Below are positions 1 to 11,516 of a stretch of DNA of 24,374 nt, piece after piece. This stretch comes from Chara braunii (Eukaryota; Streptophyta; Charophyceae; Charales; Characeae), in NCBI GenBank assembly GCA_003427395.1, contig BFEA01000251.1, forward strand, positions 356,879 to 381,252. The letters run 5' to 3'. The notes under the pieces are model-generated. The model made no database searches. It saw nothing but the letters and a program-made list of their open reading frames with translations, and was not told where the DNA came from. Within the stretch, counting starts at the first letter, position 1. Every line of letters begins with the position of its first letter. Position numbers and translations under genes: made by a program.

Positions 1-142
1 ACTCAGTCAGAACACAATGGCAGTACAGATAGGGGCTAATATCTGGGTTTATAGAGGGAAAACAACAATTACCTTTCAATTCCCTGCCTCCAGAACTCCT
101 CCTTAGTTCCGGCAGAGCTCCCGCAATCGGTGGGGCGAACCT

Positions 143-2384
143 CCCACAAAGGCCTTGGTGCGGATTACGGGTTCCTTCCTCTCAGAACCAATAGACTAGA
201 CTCAGAATAAGAAGGGCAGAAGGAGAGAATTGGAGACTCTCAGATCCAAGGAGGGTGTTCTCAGACTCGCAGGAGAGGGCCTTGTTATCCTCGATCGCCT
301 GAGGGCCCCGCAATGGCAGCCAACTGACAGCTTGGTTACCTTCTGAAGTCAAACTGTCGAAATCAACCCCCCCNGACGACTTCCCAAATCGCAGCACTAA
401 CCTCCTACTCATCCAGCCTGGCCACCTCCCCAAGCCTCAACACCTCTCGTCAGCCCAACTGCGGTTGCACAACCGCCTGTAACAATCCGTATATGCAGCG
501 GCGATACTCAGCGGCGGCCAAGAGCAATAGCAGCAGCTGCCAGCAGTAGCAGTTGTTTGAGGAATACGACGGCCTGATATATGGAAAACAACAGCTCCCC
601 GTCTCTATACACAGAGGGCATGGCAAAGACACGGTAAAAACCACATTTAGTGAACTGCAGCTGCAAACGACGAAGCCCTGCAGCATCCGTGAATCGCGAA
701 GTTCGTCAGAAAATGCGCAAAGGTGGCTGCCGTGCATCAACAAACGGAGCTCATTCGAGTGTCAGTCCCTCACTCTGACTATAGTAACAGCCCCAATACA
801 CGGCCGTAGTAGACTTCGGACTCATAAAACCACCGTTGCCACAGATAGAACTAGAGCCTGCCAGAGCCTGTTCCATCAGGAAAGGAACAACAACACAACC
901 TTAAGGAGAACTCAGCGAGGAGGTATACAGCACTAAAGGCAACAGGACGCGGTATACCACTGTGCAACATCAAACAGGGTGCGCGCGGTTCTCAGTTGGG
1001 CAGACTACTGCCAAAACCGAGGACGTGCACGACTTGATGCTGTACTTCCAACTCTTGATTTTGTTCTCTAGCCTATGCCAGCTGGCTACTCGTTCGTACG
1101 TGCGCACCCGTTTCTCTACATGGTAATTCACAACCAATCAAACACGGTAAGCCTACTCCGCGATAAGCATGCAAGACAATGTCAAGGTTGCGGGCAGCAT
1201 AAAGGTGCAGGCCCGGATCATGACCGCGAGCTGTGCAAATCTTCCACCCGGGAAACCGATCGGGATCATGAGCGAGGCTCACGGCTACCGGGCGCTGCCC
1301 CACTACCCACCCACCGTGCAAGTGAGACTGACTCTGTTGCTGGAGCCTGGGCGGGTGCATCCGGATTTTGCCTGCTGACGAACTCTCCAGCATGCCACCA
1401 AGGCTACCAGGTAAGCTCTTCCCCACGCTCCCTTCCTCCTCCGTTCTCCTGATAAGCAACGCATTCGTCAACAGGCAAGCCCCCACCCTTGCGGCTGCTC
1501 CCACACTACTTCCGTCGGTAGGATGAGCAATGCCTCGGCCACAGGCCGATTCCCAACGTTGCTACCGCCCCACACCTCCTCCGTCGCTAGGATGGGCGGA
1601 ATCGATTGCCTCTTTCGCTAGAAGGCAGGAAGATACACTTGGGCGCTAAGCATTCCCGCACGTTGTGGCTCCGTGGCCTCCCGCTTCTTCGAACGATCGG
1701 TTGAGTAGCGCCCCGGCCACCAGGTGAGTGTCTAACCCCCCTGTCTCTATCCCTCTATCACCCCCTAGCCCCTCTATACTACATAAGAATGTACCTCTCC
1801 CTAGGAGTTGGCCAGATGCATTGGCACTTGCTAAGCCTCACTCCCTGGCGCACCTCCCACTCGCCATACCGCCCAATCCGCTGGCCTAATACCTGAACCG
1901 CCTCCGCCACTCGATTCGGAATGGCTGAAAAACCCCGACAGACACTCGAGCTCGCCCGATTCCATCATGAATCGAGTGAGATCGCGCTTCTCACCCCCGC
2001 CATCTCCATCACACCCTGACACCCCCGCGCACTGACTTTCTGCTCCACCTCACTTTCTACTGACCTATTGCCAAAACTAACCTGATCGTTGAGCTCGCCC
2101 GGGGCAAAAACCCCACGATCGCCCCTCTCCCCTCTCGTTTCCATTCAGGATCGGGAGTGTGGTGTGTTCCTCGCTGCGCCTGGCTCCAGCTTCCGCCATC
2201 TTTACTGTCGCATGCATCTGGCGCGATATCGCGCCCTGGTTCAGCCGCCCTCTCCCCGACTAACACTACCCTGCCTCGCTCGCCGCTCCTCGTTCGCTGC
2301 ACTAGCCCAACGCGCCTCCATCCTCCTTCTTATCTCCTCTCATATCCCCTTCGTTGCCATCTCCTACACACACCCGGCCCACCT
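143..2384. other. 2242-bp segment present only in the left LTR copy
   Basis: The right LTR copy jumps directly from the equivalent of position 142 to that of 2385. The segment is bordered by the 4-base direct repeat ACCT (139-142 and 2381-2384). The right copy keeps one of these as GCCT at 12645-12648. This fits a deletion in the 5' LTR between short repeats. It could also be an insertion in the 3' LTR with a 4-base duplication, but I see no inverted termini or transposase. The segment is C-rich and similar in style to the flanking LTR. It holds no convincing gene. There is one N at 374. Confidence 0.7.
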
Positions 2385-3795
2385 TCCGTCCGGGTTCGTC
2401 CTTTCTTCCTCTACCCTCGTTCGCGCTCCCTCTCTTGCTTTCACTGCGACTCGTTCGACCAGTATTAGACTGCAGCCAGCCAGGACACCGCCACCGCATC
2501 GCCCACCGGTCTGCGCCGTCTCCAAAAAAAAGTTCGACCGAGACCAACTAGTGGACGATTCGATTAGTCCTCGCCCCTATACCCGAGTCCGCCGCGCGAC
2601 GTGCACGACATAGGCAGCCGTATTGCTACGGCCTCCCCCTATAGCGCCGCACTCCCCTTGAGTGCACCCGGCGCACAACTGCGCCAGGTTCATCCCCTTT
2701 TTCACCCCTTTGCCACCCTGGCTCCGTTCCCATTTTGCCTGGCAGCGTCCTCACAGCCGCGGCCTGCCTTCTCGTTTGTCACCACCCCGTCAGCCTCCCT
2801 CCCTTGGCACAATAGCCGACAACCGATGGGCCCCCTCCGCTCGGTAGGCCGTCGCCACAGCCTCCCCTACACTACTTAGAGCCCATCGCCCCCTCGGACT
2901 CCCAACGGTCAGACCTGTACTCATACAGCTGGCCGCGGTACTGAGGGTGCGGCCTGCTCTAAGGCCTAGCCTAGAGCGCGGACCTCGATGTACTAGCCCC
3001 GGTACGGCCCGCGGTGGCAACGACGCCTACTCAAATAAGGAGTCTGACGACCGTCGCGGGGGAAGGGCTCTGCGATGCTGGCCCTTGCAGTCCGCAGCCC
3101 GCCCCAATGCATGTCCCGCCATCCCTTGTGCCACAGCGGGCACGCACACATTCAAAACACCTTACGGCAGATCGTGGTTGTCGGGTGACACACCCCCCGC
3201 GGCAATCCCATCGGTCTAAACTCCCATGCAAGCCAAGCAAAGGGATTTTTGCCCAGCATCCCGGCCCTCGCGGGAACCCGTAGGTCAAACCCAAAAGCAG
3301 CGCACTTGCGACCCTCGACCTCGACCCCTGAGCCCCTCAGATGAAAGTCCGGCATCGTAACAAATAGTGCTAGGCTCAAGTCTGGGTCCAGCTCCGATGG
3401 AAGCCTAGATAAACAGGCACCGCGCGACGCGCCAACCTACCGAGACACCCTCAGAAGTCACATAGGCGTCGAGTCGTCCTCCGCACGTACGCACAGGTCA
3501 CAGGCAGGCGCATCAATCATCAAGGCATAACTCCCTTAACCCTTGTTTAATCAGAAGAACACAAAACTCTGGCCGGCGATCACGCCGACTCTTCAGTCAT
3601 CAACAATAAAAAGACCTCGCGCGCCTCAACTCTGCGCGCCCTACTGGCCCGTGACTCCGCGCACACTCAGGTAGCGCGTGGGACTCGCCGTCAATACCCT
3701 GCGCGCGCCTCCCACCCGGACAAGGACCTAAGCTCCTTCCCACGCGCACGTCGTCGACGGGCGACACTGCACTTGCGCGACCTGCAAAAAACACG

Positions 3796-3821
3796 CCAAA
3801 TACCCTTGTAAGGGTATTTGG
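3796..3821. repeat. Perfect 12-bp-arm palindrome at LTR edge (left copy)
   Basis: CCAAATACCCTT, then GT, then AAGGGTATTTGG. The arms are exact reverse complements. It ends seven bases inside the LTR terminus and is identical in the other LTR copy (14061-14086). Confidence 0.9.
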
Positions 3822-3828
3822 TACGACA

Positions 3829-3846
3829 GTCTTCCCGGACCCTATT
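3829..3846 (-). promoter_or_regulatory. Candidate polypurine tract next to 3' LTR
   Basis: The minus strand just before the TGTCG LTR start reads AATAGGGTCCGGGAAGAC, which is purine-rich but interrupted by pyrimidines. The position is right for the plus-strand primer of the element. The composition is only moderately convincing. Confidence 0.35.
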
Positions 3847-6012
3847 AAAAGACGTCCCCGTCGCAACAAGCGATCACGACGAGTATCGTCCCTATATAGT
3901 TCTCAAAAGAAAATACATGATAGCCTCCTCACCCTTTAACTCGTCACTAAACTCGATTAAGGAAGTCATTAAGCTATATCAACCTTAGACTTCGATTCCT
4001 CGAGACAATGCGGGCAGAAGTCAGAGGTCGGAAATACTACTCAATTCCTGATCAAGAAATAAAAGTCTACAATAGCCGAATAATCGGCTAGGCACAAACA
4101 CCCCTCCATTTCAAGTTTAGCAGAGTGGACAAACCCACTCTCCACCCACTTCAATCACGGACAGGAAGTCATCTAAAACCAGACTTAGGACTACAACATT
4201 CTCGGTCTCTTTGAGCGATGTTTTATCGCGCCGGGCACACTGATCACCCCACTACTGGCTAAAACTCAGACTCAGTGGTGAGTCAAATTTCAGGGCCTCA
4301 GTCTCCAGGTAAATTCTTCACTTTTCACTCATCAATTACTCAAGCTCGACCGATCTTTTATCAAAAGAACACCTCATTGTGGGATTTTATTAGACACCTC
4401 AATTTTTCAGCTAATCTAGAGGATTGGGGTGTTTGACCTCATCGCGCATGTCACAAATGTGCCTTATGGGTAGGGCCCCATTAAGCCCAGCCCTACAAGG
4501 CACCATCACCATTCAAAAGTCACTCATTTTTCTAACTCATCAAAGGTATGGGCGGTGATATTCACTTAGTCTTTCAAAATAAAGGAGGTCACCCCTCTTT
4601 CCCATAGATCCTACTTTTATGAGTGTGATCCTTCACTTTTATCACACACCTTGCTAATCTCATCCACAATTTTTGCTCAATGAGTAGCTCTCATAAGTTA
4701 AACCCTTTTCAAACAAAACTCAACGCCACTTTCAATCAAAATTATAGCCGATTGGAGGGCCCCATAATCAGGCCGATCCTTCCTGCCGTGGATGACACTC
4801 CCACCGGCTATTAGCAAAAACTTTAGTTTTTCTCAAGGAGCTTTAATCATGGAAGTCCCCGTCACAGACTAGACCGCTTGTGGCCCATAACAAGCTGAGT
4901 AAAGGGCTCACAACCAGCCTTACCAGCTTTTACGCGACTACGCAAGCGGGGATGCCGAATTGAACGGTTCCTCCCTTACCCCCTGCCACACACAAGACCA
5001 CTCGGGACTCACAGCCACTGGCCAGGTAAGGGTTTTCTTACATGACAGGTTTCCTGCCGCAGATGACACGCTTATTGGCAGCTGAGGCCCACAGAGTGGA
5101 ATTGCCGATTTGGCCAAGGATAATACTCTGACTCCATAAAAATTCTTCTTAAGCCACCCCTTCCTCTCAAGGGTGAGTCTCTCATAAAACTTTTTAAGAC
5201 TCCTTCCACTCTAAAGGAGAATCACCCATAAAAATTTCTCAGCCATCCCCCCACTCATGGATGGATTTGTGTATATAACCTTAAAACATTCTTCACTTGA
5301 AAATAGACCTCAAACTTCATCAGACCGCCCCTGGGCATAACCTCTCTCTTAATATGATTTTCTCGACTCTTTAAACCTTCCAGAAATATCCCACAAATAA
5401 TCACGCTTTCTTCACTCCACCATTAATTAAGGTGATACACAGAAAGAATCACAAGGCCACTTTGATGAGAATGCCAATGACAACCGAAACACGCACGATC
5501 CTGCAACTTGTGGGAATCAAAACTCATACCGAAAAACAATCCCCAGAAGAAATTCAGGTCACTCAAAGTCTCGCACCCTCACAAATCACAAATCATCACA
5601 ACGTACCTCAATCAACAAAAAACCCGGTGTAGCGTATCACACAGGTCATATACACAAAATAATATCAAATGTTCTCGCACGATTGGGTATGCGTTTAATG
5701 TACAGACCACAATTTCTTAAAAGACCCCCACTTGTATTTGGCAAACGCCAGAGCCAGCTTAGAGAGAGGATAATCAGATCCAAAATATACGCACAAACCC
5801 AAAAGGTAAAAACGCACCCTCAATATTAGAAATATATACAAGAAAGGATCTATGTCTCATGAAACTCATAGGTTTGGAAACAAAGGCAACATAAGCAGGC
5901 AATCGTTCATTAGCCCTATCAATCAAGCCTACCGTGTTGTCAGGACCCTTTCAAGTGCCTATCTATTAGTCACTTAAGATCGCTGACACCATTCTCATCT
6001 AGGCAGACAACC
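3829..6012 (-). other. Internal region downstream of gag, no recognisable pol
   Basis: This 2.2-kb stretch is where protease, RT and integrase would lie in an autonomous element. I find no RT (YxDD), DDE integrase or DSG protease motif in any listed frame, and only short open frames. It is AT-richer than the LTRs. It holds a short near-duplicate of the type TTCCTGCCGnnGATGACAC at about 4780 and 5051. Several CAGGTAA strings lie on the plus strand (4306, 5022). I can assign no function. Confidence 0.5.
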
Positions 6013-7035
6013 TCACCCCTCAATTCCTTTCTTTGCCATCTTACACCTGCGAGGGGTATGACCAGTCTCACCACAACAAGCACATACTATCCTCGCCCAC
6101 CGTTCTCGCCCCCTTCTATTCCTTCGTCCTGCCCGACTGACAGTTAACGACATACCCTTGTCATCACACTCCCTTTTGTTTGAATCGGACACAGGGGGCA
6201 GTGGGGCCATTCCAACTTCTTCTTGAGCTCTTCGCTCCTTTGTCCTCCTCTCATTTGGAGCGTCAGATGCCCTCTCACAGATATGGGTTGCAACATTCCT
6301 CACTCCTGCCTGCAACTCTTTCCTCTCATCAGCTGACTCATTTTTCTTCTCTCTGCTTCACCTGTGATTTCGTCTGACGATCTCAACGTCCTTCTGAGAT
6401 CCATCTTCCTTAGCATCAAAGGTGCCTACCGCAGGATCATTCGACCCCTGTTCAAGCTCACGCTTCTCACTATCCAACGCCTTCTTCCTTTTCCTCGCTT
6501 CTCGCAGGGTATGGCAGAGGTACTGGTCAAAACCCTCCTGTTCAAGGTTCTCTCGGATCTTATCCCATACTAGTCTCCCCTCTGTTCCACGAATCAGGTC
6601 TCGCTGTTCTGCATTCGTGAATTTCATAAGGAAGACAAAGCATTTGTCATGTTCTGACAGTGCCCAGACCTTGCGCGATGCGCGCTCATACTCTGCCAGG
6701 AAGTACCTTACTGACACATAACTATACCGATTTATCTTCTCAAGATCGTCTTTGGTCAGTTGTCCCTCACCTAGCCGGTACTTATTCCACATGTCAACAT
6801 AGAACTTCCTCCATGATGACCCCGCTCTTCTAACCAACCCATTGACTTCCCCCTTGGATATACTTTATCACTTCTTTTAGCATCTGTTCCTCATCCCATT
6901 TACAGTGGGACGGTATCTGTTCAAACTTGTCGAGGAAGTCAGAAACATGATCGCCTTTGAAGAAGTCAATCTCAACCTTGGGCAGGTTGTCTCGCTCCCA
7001 ATCTCACCGTTACTAAATCGTGTCATTCTCATCAT
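6013..7035 (-). pseudogene. gag: Broken retrotransposon gag (giant-LTR element)
   Basis: Gag is the structural protein that packages element RNA into cytoplasmic virus-like particles. Reading on the minus strand, a start codon lies at 7035. A gag core follows at about 6990-6836, with a typical F.G....FLDKFE pattern and then W.EE..LK.VI.Y. It continues in a second frame from 6837 with a helical, charged region. The C-terminus has a CX2CX4HX4C zinc knuckle at 6084-6043 (C-ACC-GETG-H-TPRR-C), the expected nucleic-acid-binding module. The reading is broken by a frameshift near 7000, another near 6835, and an in-frame TGA at 6358-6360. The last two open stretches (6837-6361 and 6357-6013) are in the same frame, so that stop is a single nonsense change. 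The family is Ty3/gypsy-like, judged from core and knuckle; the exact lineage is not assigned. The ORF ends with its own TGA and no pol follows. Confidence 0.8.
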
Positions 7036-9053
7036 GAAAGAGCATATAGGAATCTATTCGGAGCAACGGCGTTACCGAAGAGAGCCTCTTAAATAAATAC
7101 CCACCCACAATAAAACATGAGTATTCACAAATAAGTCTCTCTAATCATAACTTAGGCATTAACAAAATATCACTTCTATTACTAGAAAAAATATAACACA
7201 CATATGCCATATAGGTGGATACTCCAAACCTGAATCCAAAACAGCATACAACCCATGATAAATAACACATACCAATAACAATAATTTTTACATGACAACA
7301 CAATTTATCCGTAAGGGTTGTAACTGATGGGCACAATATGCTTTATAAACAACCATGTGAACGCAACTCAACTGCCAGTTATATAACAAGATAACTCTCG
7401 ATAACGTATTTCCGTATCCTATAAGGCAGAAGTAGGATTGGCAATGAGTGAATAACATGATACAATTGTTACTCCTTCAACTCTTAAGCGAAGCATATAT
7501 ATTACAGAGGGGCGGTGTAATCCTCATAAGATAACATCTCGATTCTTGAGCCCCACTCTAAAGATCAAGCCTCACCTAATCCCTCTCTGATTCCGGCGCT
7601 TGCACCTCATCGAACCTAACCATGGCCAGATGGACAACCCCATTCATATCTACTAAGGCAACGAATAGCGAATTCGCGCCTTTACAGGTATGGTGGCCCT
7701 GCTTAACGGGAGCCGAGCCCAGGTCGCTACCCCAGAACCGCTCTCACTAAGCAGTAGCTCTTCCACTTGGCCATCACAGTTTCGGCAGGGTAACAAGCCC
7801 CTTTCCCATTTCTCAACAGATAATGTAGTTACTCTCCCATCACAGGAGAGACAACAAGACCCCACTAATGGACCAGGAAGATAGTTCCGGTGTGGGTCTC
7901 ACTATTAGTTTCAAGACTAATAACCGCTTCCTTAAGCCTCATCAGGGGGGTAACAACTCAAGAATGCGCTTCCACTGAGGACAAATTATATACGCCGACT
8001 AACCCCTTTTGGGAAGAACCACCTTCCACAGAAACAAGTCACCCCATTCACCCCCGGTCCCATGCCAGACGTGGGTTTCGTGCAAAATCTAAGTCCTCGT
8101 GGAAGGTAGTCCATACATACGCCATCAATCTAACATCAAACCAAACTCAATGAAGACACACATATAGAGAGAACCAAACAACCAATCATAGATGCCATAC
8201 ATACATGTATCACATATAATTAACACATAGGCCTCTCTTCGGACTAGCCAAATCGCTATCCTAGTGGCTACTACTTCTCGAGATTTATCGATAGTTAGCC
8301 AGACAGTCCACAAGCGACTCAAATCATCACCAACTCACACTATCGAAGAGTCTAAGCATCGTATTGGCCATAGTACCTATCATATCACATCTCAGTCTGG
8401 GCTCAAGGAAAATTTTTTACAATTAAACTCCTCACTTCACACGTTATCAGTCATCCCCTCACCCATGCTGCTCCCGTATCAGCAACATTCTTTAAGGCAG
8501 GGGTCATATGACTAGGGGGAGATGCCCCAGCTTAACTTAATTATCTCCCAAAGCAGGCTTAGTACTATAGTCACACCATGGGTCAACTAGCCTGGGATTC
8601 CAACAATGGGCACACTCAGTAATGCTAACGCCACCGTACTCAACCTAGGCCGAATCGAGCCTGCAGGGCACCATCCGGACCTCACTTCCAATCATTCGCT
8701 TACTAGTCACAACGCATAGTCAAAATGCTTATCGATCTCAAGCAACCCTTACTGAATCACTCAAACCTCACTCACGGAATTAACCCTCACTTCAGGCTTT
8801 ATCCAATACCATATACGATCAACCATTCCTCCTAACCCAGTCAATAAAGCAGAAGCGGTTATCCTCCGCGGATTATCAACCCGCCTCGAATCAGGGCTCG
8901 ATTTCTAGGGGTCTCTCAGTCTTTACGGTACTTCCAATCATAGCCAAAATATTAGCCAATCGCCCATACAAGTCTACCGAAACTTCTCATTTGCCTATCT
9001 CTCACTTCCATACCCGGATGTCGTTCCACCAGGGACAATGGTAGGTGGTTGTT
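7036..9053 (-). other. Long leader between PBS and gag
   Basis: About 2 kb separates the primer-binding site from gag. It has only short open frames on both strands, none recognisable. Some large plant Ty3/gypsy lineages carry a long leader or an extra ORF here, but nothing in this copy supports a named protein. Confidence 0.45.
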
Positions 9054-9072
9054 ATCCCCGGCAACGGCGCCA
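9054..9072 (-). promoter_or_regulatory. Primer-binding site complementary to tRNA-Asp
   Basis: The plus strand reads ATCCCCGGCAACGGCGCCA, which I recognise as the 3' end of plant tRNA-Asp including CCA. The minus strand is therefore the complementary PBS, TGGCGCCGTTGCCGGGGAT. It lies two bases (GG) from a CTCGACA terminus at 9075, the usual spacing between a 5' LTR and its PBS. The orientation agrees with gag on the minus strand. The tRNA match is from memory of the tRNA sequence. Confidence 0.85.
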
Positions 9073-10811
9073 CCTGTCGAGCGCATCGGTTCGGCACCGC
9101 ACGGGGCAGCGCGGGACGCTCCCGGCCGCGTCACGCACGAGTTGGTTTAAATCCTTCGTCGCGAATATACATGGAGCTTCCGCAAGCCGCTCCGGCCGAG
9201 TGCGCCAGCCATACCTCTCGCGAGCCCCTACGACAGGATAGGGCCTACGCGAGGCACAAATTACCTCCACCTTACGGGAGCTGTCACCTCCCTTCGGTGG
9301 GCGTATCCCCGTCGAGCTACCAGTCCACAGTACGAAAGCTACTCGGTTGCAATCGCAGAGGTGGACCAGCCGATGGCGTTTCTCGCTCGCTGTAGCATAG
9401 GAGGTACGTGCGGTAATACTCCTATCGGACCCGCACGCGAGCCGACATCTTGGGGGGCTGACGTCCCAAGCGCGGCTCAGTGCCGGTCGATTAGGACGCA
9501 GCCCACACACCACGCGCACACCACTCTAACGACCACGAACACACACACTTACATACGCACAAACGACACAGCACAAACGACGCGACCACACTCCTAGTCC
9601 CTCCGGTATCCATCCCATAACTCTCCAACGCGGGAATCGGATAGGCGTCGCGCGCGAAACTTAATATGAAGCCGCGCAAACGCAAGGTTAACTCATATCG
9701 ACCCGCAATGCAAGCGCACGCAAGCGGTTACCATGATGGCGTACTATGTAGTATCCATACTCATGCGGTCCTCGTTAATACCGGGGTTCGCATTTGACAC
9801 TCAAGTGTCGGCTGATACGTACCTGGAGGGTTAATCTCTTGGCGCTGGACAACCGCCATGCGCGGTTGAAGACCACACACCCTCTTCTGCACCCTATGCA
9901 GAGTGGGTGGTACACAAGTCCATACCTGTGGTGGCAGTCGTTTCTTGCTGCCCTGGAAATGGGTCTCACTCCGGGCCTAGGCGAAAGTCAAGGGGGTTGA
10001 CTTTGACGGCTGCCACGGACTACAACGTCCAACTATAAAAACTAATAAGCAAAAACAATCAATAAATGGACAGGCATCCCAATACCCGTATATCAAATCA
10101 GAACTCGAGACAACCACGCAAGAGGAGGGAAACATAAACCCATCAGGTTTGCAGATCGCGCGACACATGGTTGTCATTCTCACCGCCTCCAAAGTATGAC
10201 TCATGTATCAAGCTCCAAAATACTTAACCTGCATAAAACACAGGCACACACAATAGCCACATTGCCATACACCAATGTGGTCAACTTTACTGTTCCCTGT
10301 AGCTCGCACCACGCCTCACACACTCAAGCCTCAGTCATAGTCCAACTCTCAATAAATCTCATACGTTCTTTGTAATGGCCATTAAAAGAAGTTCGGTTGA
10401 AACCCTCAAAGAAACATATCAAATCACAGGGCTAAGGCAATCAAGTTGAAGTACAGGTGTAAGCAAAGTTGTGTCGTGAGCCGACAAGTCAGCGGTCAAC
10501 CAACCGACATGTTATCAATGATAACAGAAGGTGATCCTTGTAGGATCAAGCTGAAACTAGTCCAAGTCCTGAATCGATTGTCCAAGAAAGACCTGTACCA
10601 TAAAACAAGTTAATGCCCAAGCTAGATCATCAGCATATGGGGGATGAACCTCCATAGCGCATTCTCACTCAAACTATCTGCCAACTAGGTCTAAGCCCAC
10701 CTCTAAGTTAATGCCCAAAGCAAAGGTAGGTTAACGGCAGAATCTCCCCTTATCCAGGGTGGATCGCCAGAATGACCACCTGTCAAAATATAATCTAACT
10801 TTTTTAAATCA

Positions 10812-11170
10812 AGAAAATTTTGGCAGCGCTTCTCGTATGAAAAGTATCTTTTCAAAATTTAAATCAGCCCGAATATGAAACCAAAAGTAGTCTTCGATAT
10901 CCCAAAGTCCAATTTTGTCAAACTCCTTGAAGTAGCAAAAATTTGGGCAGCACTCCCTTTAGAAAATGAGACTTCTCAGATTTTTACTAAGCCATATATG
11001 AACTTTAGACAAGTTGAACTTTGAAAAGTCAGGAATTAACTAACTCCCCGGATTTGTAGAAATTTCGGCAGTGCTTCCCGTAGAGAAAGTGGCCTACCAA
11101 AATTTATACAAAGCCAAGTATAACAAAAGATCCGAGAAAATGCGGGAATTAATCTAAGTAAAAAAACTCA
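10812..11170. repeat. Three degenerate ~122-bp tandem repeats inside the 5' LTR
   Basis: A motif close to AATTTnGGCAGnGCTTCnCGTA recurs with GGCAG at 10822, 10946 and 11067, so the spacing is 124 and 121 bases. The rest of each unit shares phrases such as AAAATTTnnAnnnAGCC. Divergence between units is high. Confidence 0.65.
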
Positions 11171-11516
11171 GCTCAGAAAATGCAGGAATTGAAGCTAACT
11201 CCTATCGCTCTAGCACGTGGCGAGCGACTAAAGCAACTACCTATCAACCTGAAACTCAGACCAAGTAGTAGCCTCACTCAGACGCATGCAGGCCAGATCA
11301 CAAAGGTAAGTACTCTCACCATCCCAAGTCAACTTGAACAAACAAGAGTTCATGATCTTTTAATGATTTAACCCTTTATACCCAACTTACATAAGGCGTA
11401 AAGTCAAGCCATCCAATCTTATGGAACATGCCTGACTCATCTATTGAGTATACACAAAGAGGTTGCACAACTACTTCTCTCTTCCTTTGGGCATATGACT
11501 AAGTCATTCATCTTAG

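Larger units (their letters stand above)
1..3828 (-). repeat. 3' LTR (partial) of a giant-LTR Ty3/gypsy-type retrotransposon
   Basis: This is one of two long direct copies in the window. Positions 1-142 match 12507-12648, and 2385-3828 match 12649-14093, at roughly 97% by eye (about 18 differences in some 620 positions compared). The right edge is sharp: both copies end in GGTACGACA and the following bases differ completely. On the minus strand the repeat therefore begins TGTCGTACC, a normal LTR start. The left end lies outside the window. Placing it as the 3' LTR follows from the minus-strand gag and PBS to its right. Short open frames inside it resemble no protein and look like chance frames in C-rich DNA. 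The alternative is an unrelated interspersed repeat, but the TG/CA ends and the position relative to the PBS favour an LTR. Confidence 0.7.

Noticed and set aside
553-936. 127-codon plus-strand open frame
   Set aside because: It lies in the LTR, has no recognisable domain, and is near the length expected by chance.
2089-2613. 174-codon plus-strand open frame
   Set aside because: Pro/Ser/Arg-rich from C-rich DNA. It crosses the 2384 breakpoint and is not kept in the other LTR copy.
8440-9000. Possible rRNA or organelle-derived sequence in the leader
   Set aside because: No stretch matches conserved rRNA landmarks, unlike 23599-23903.
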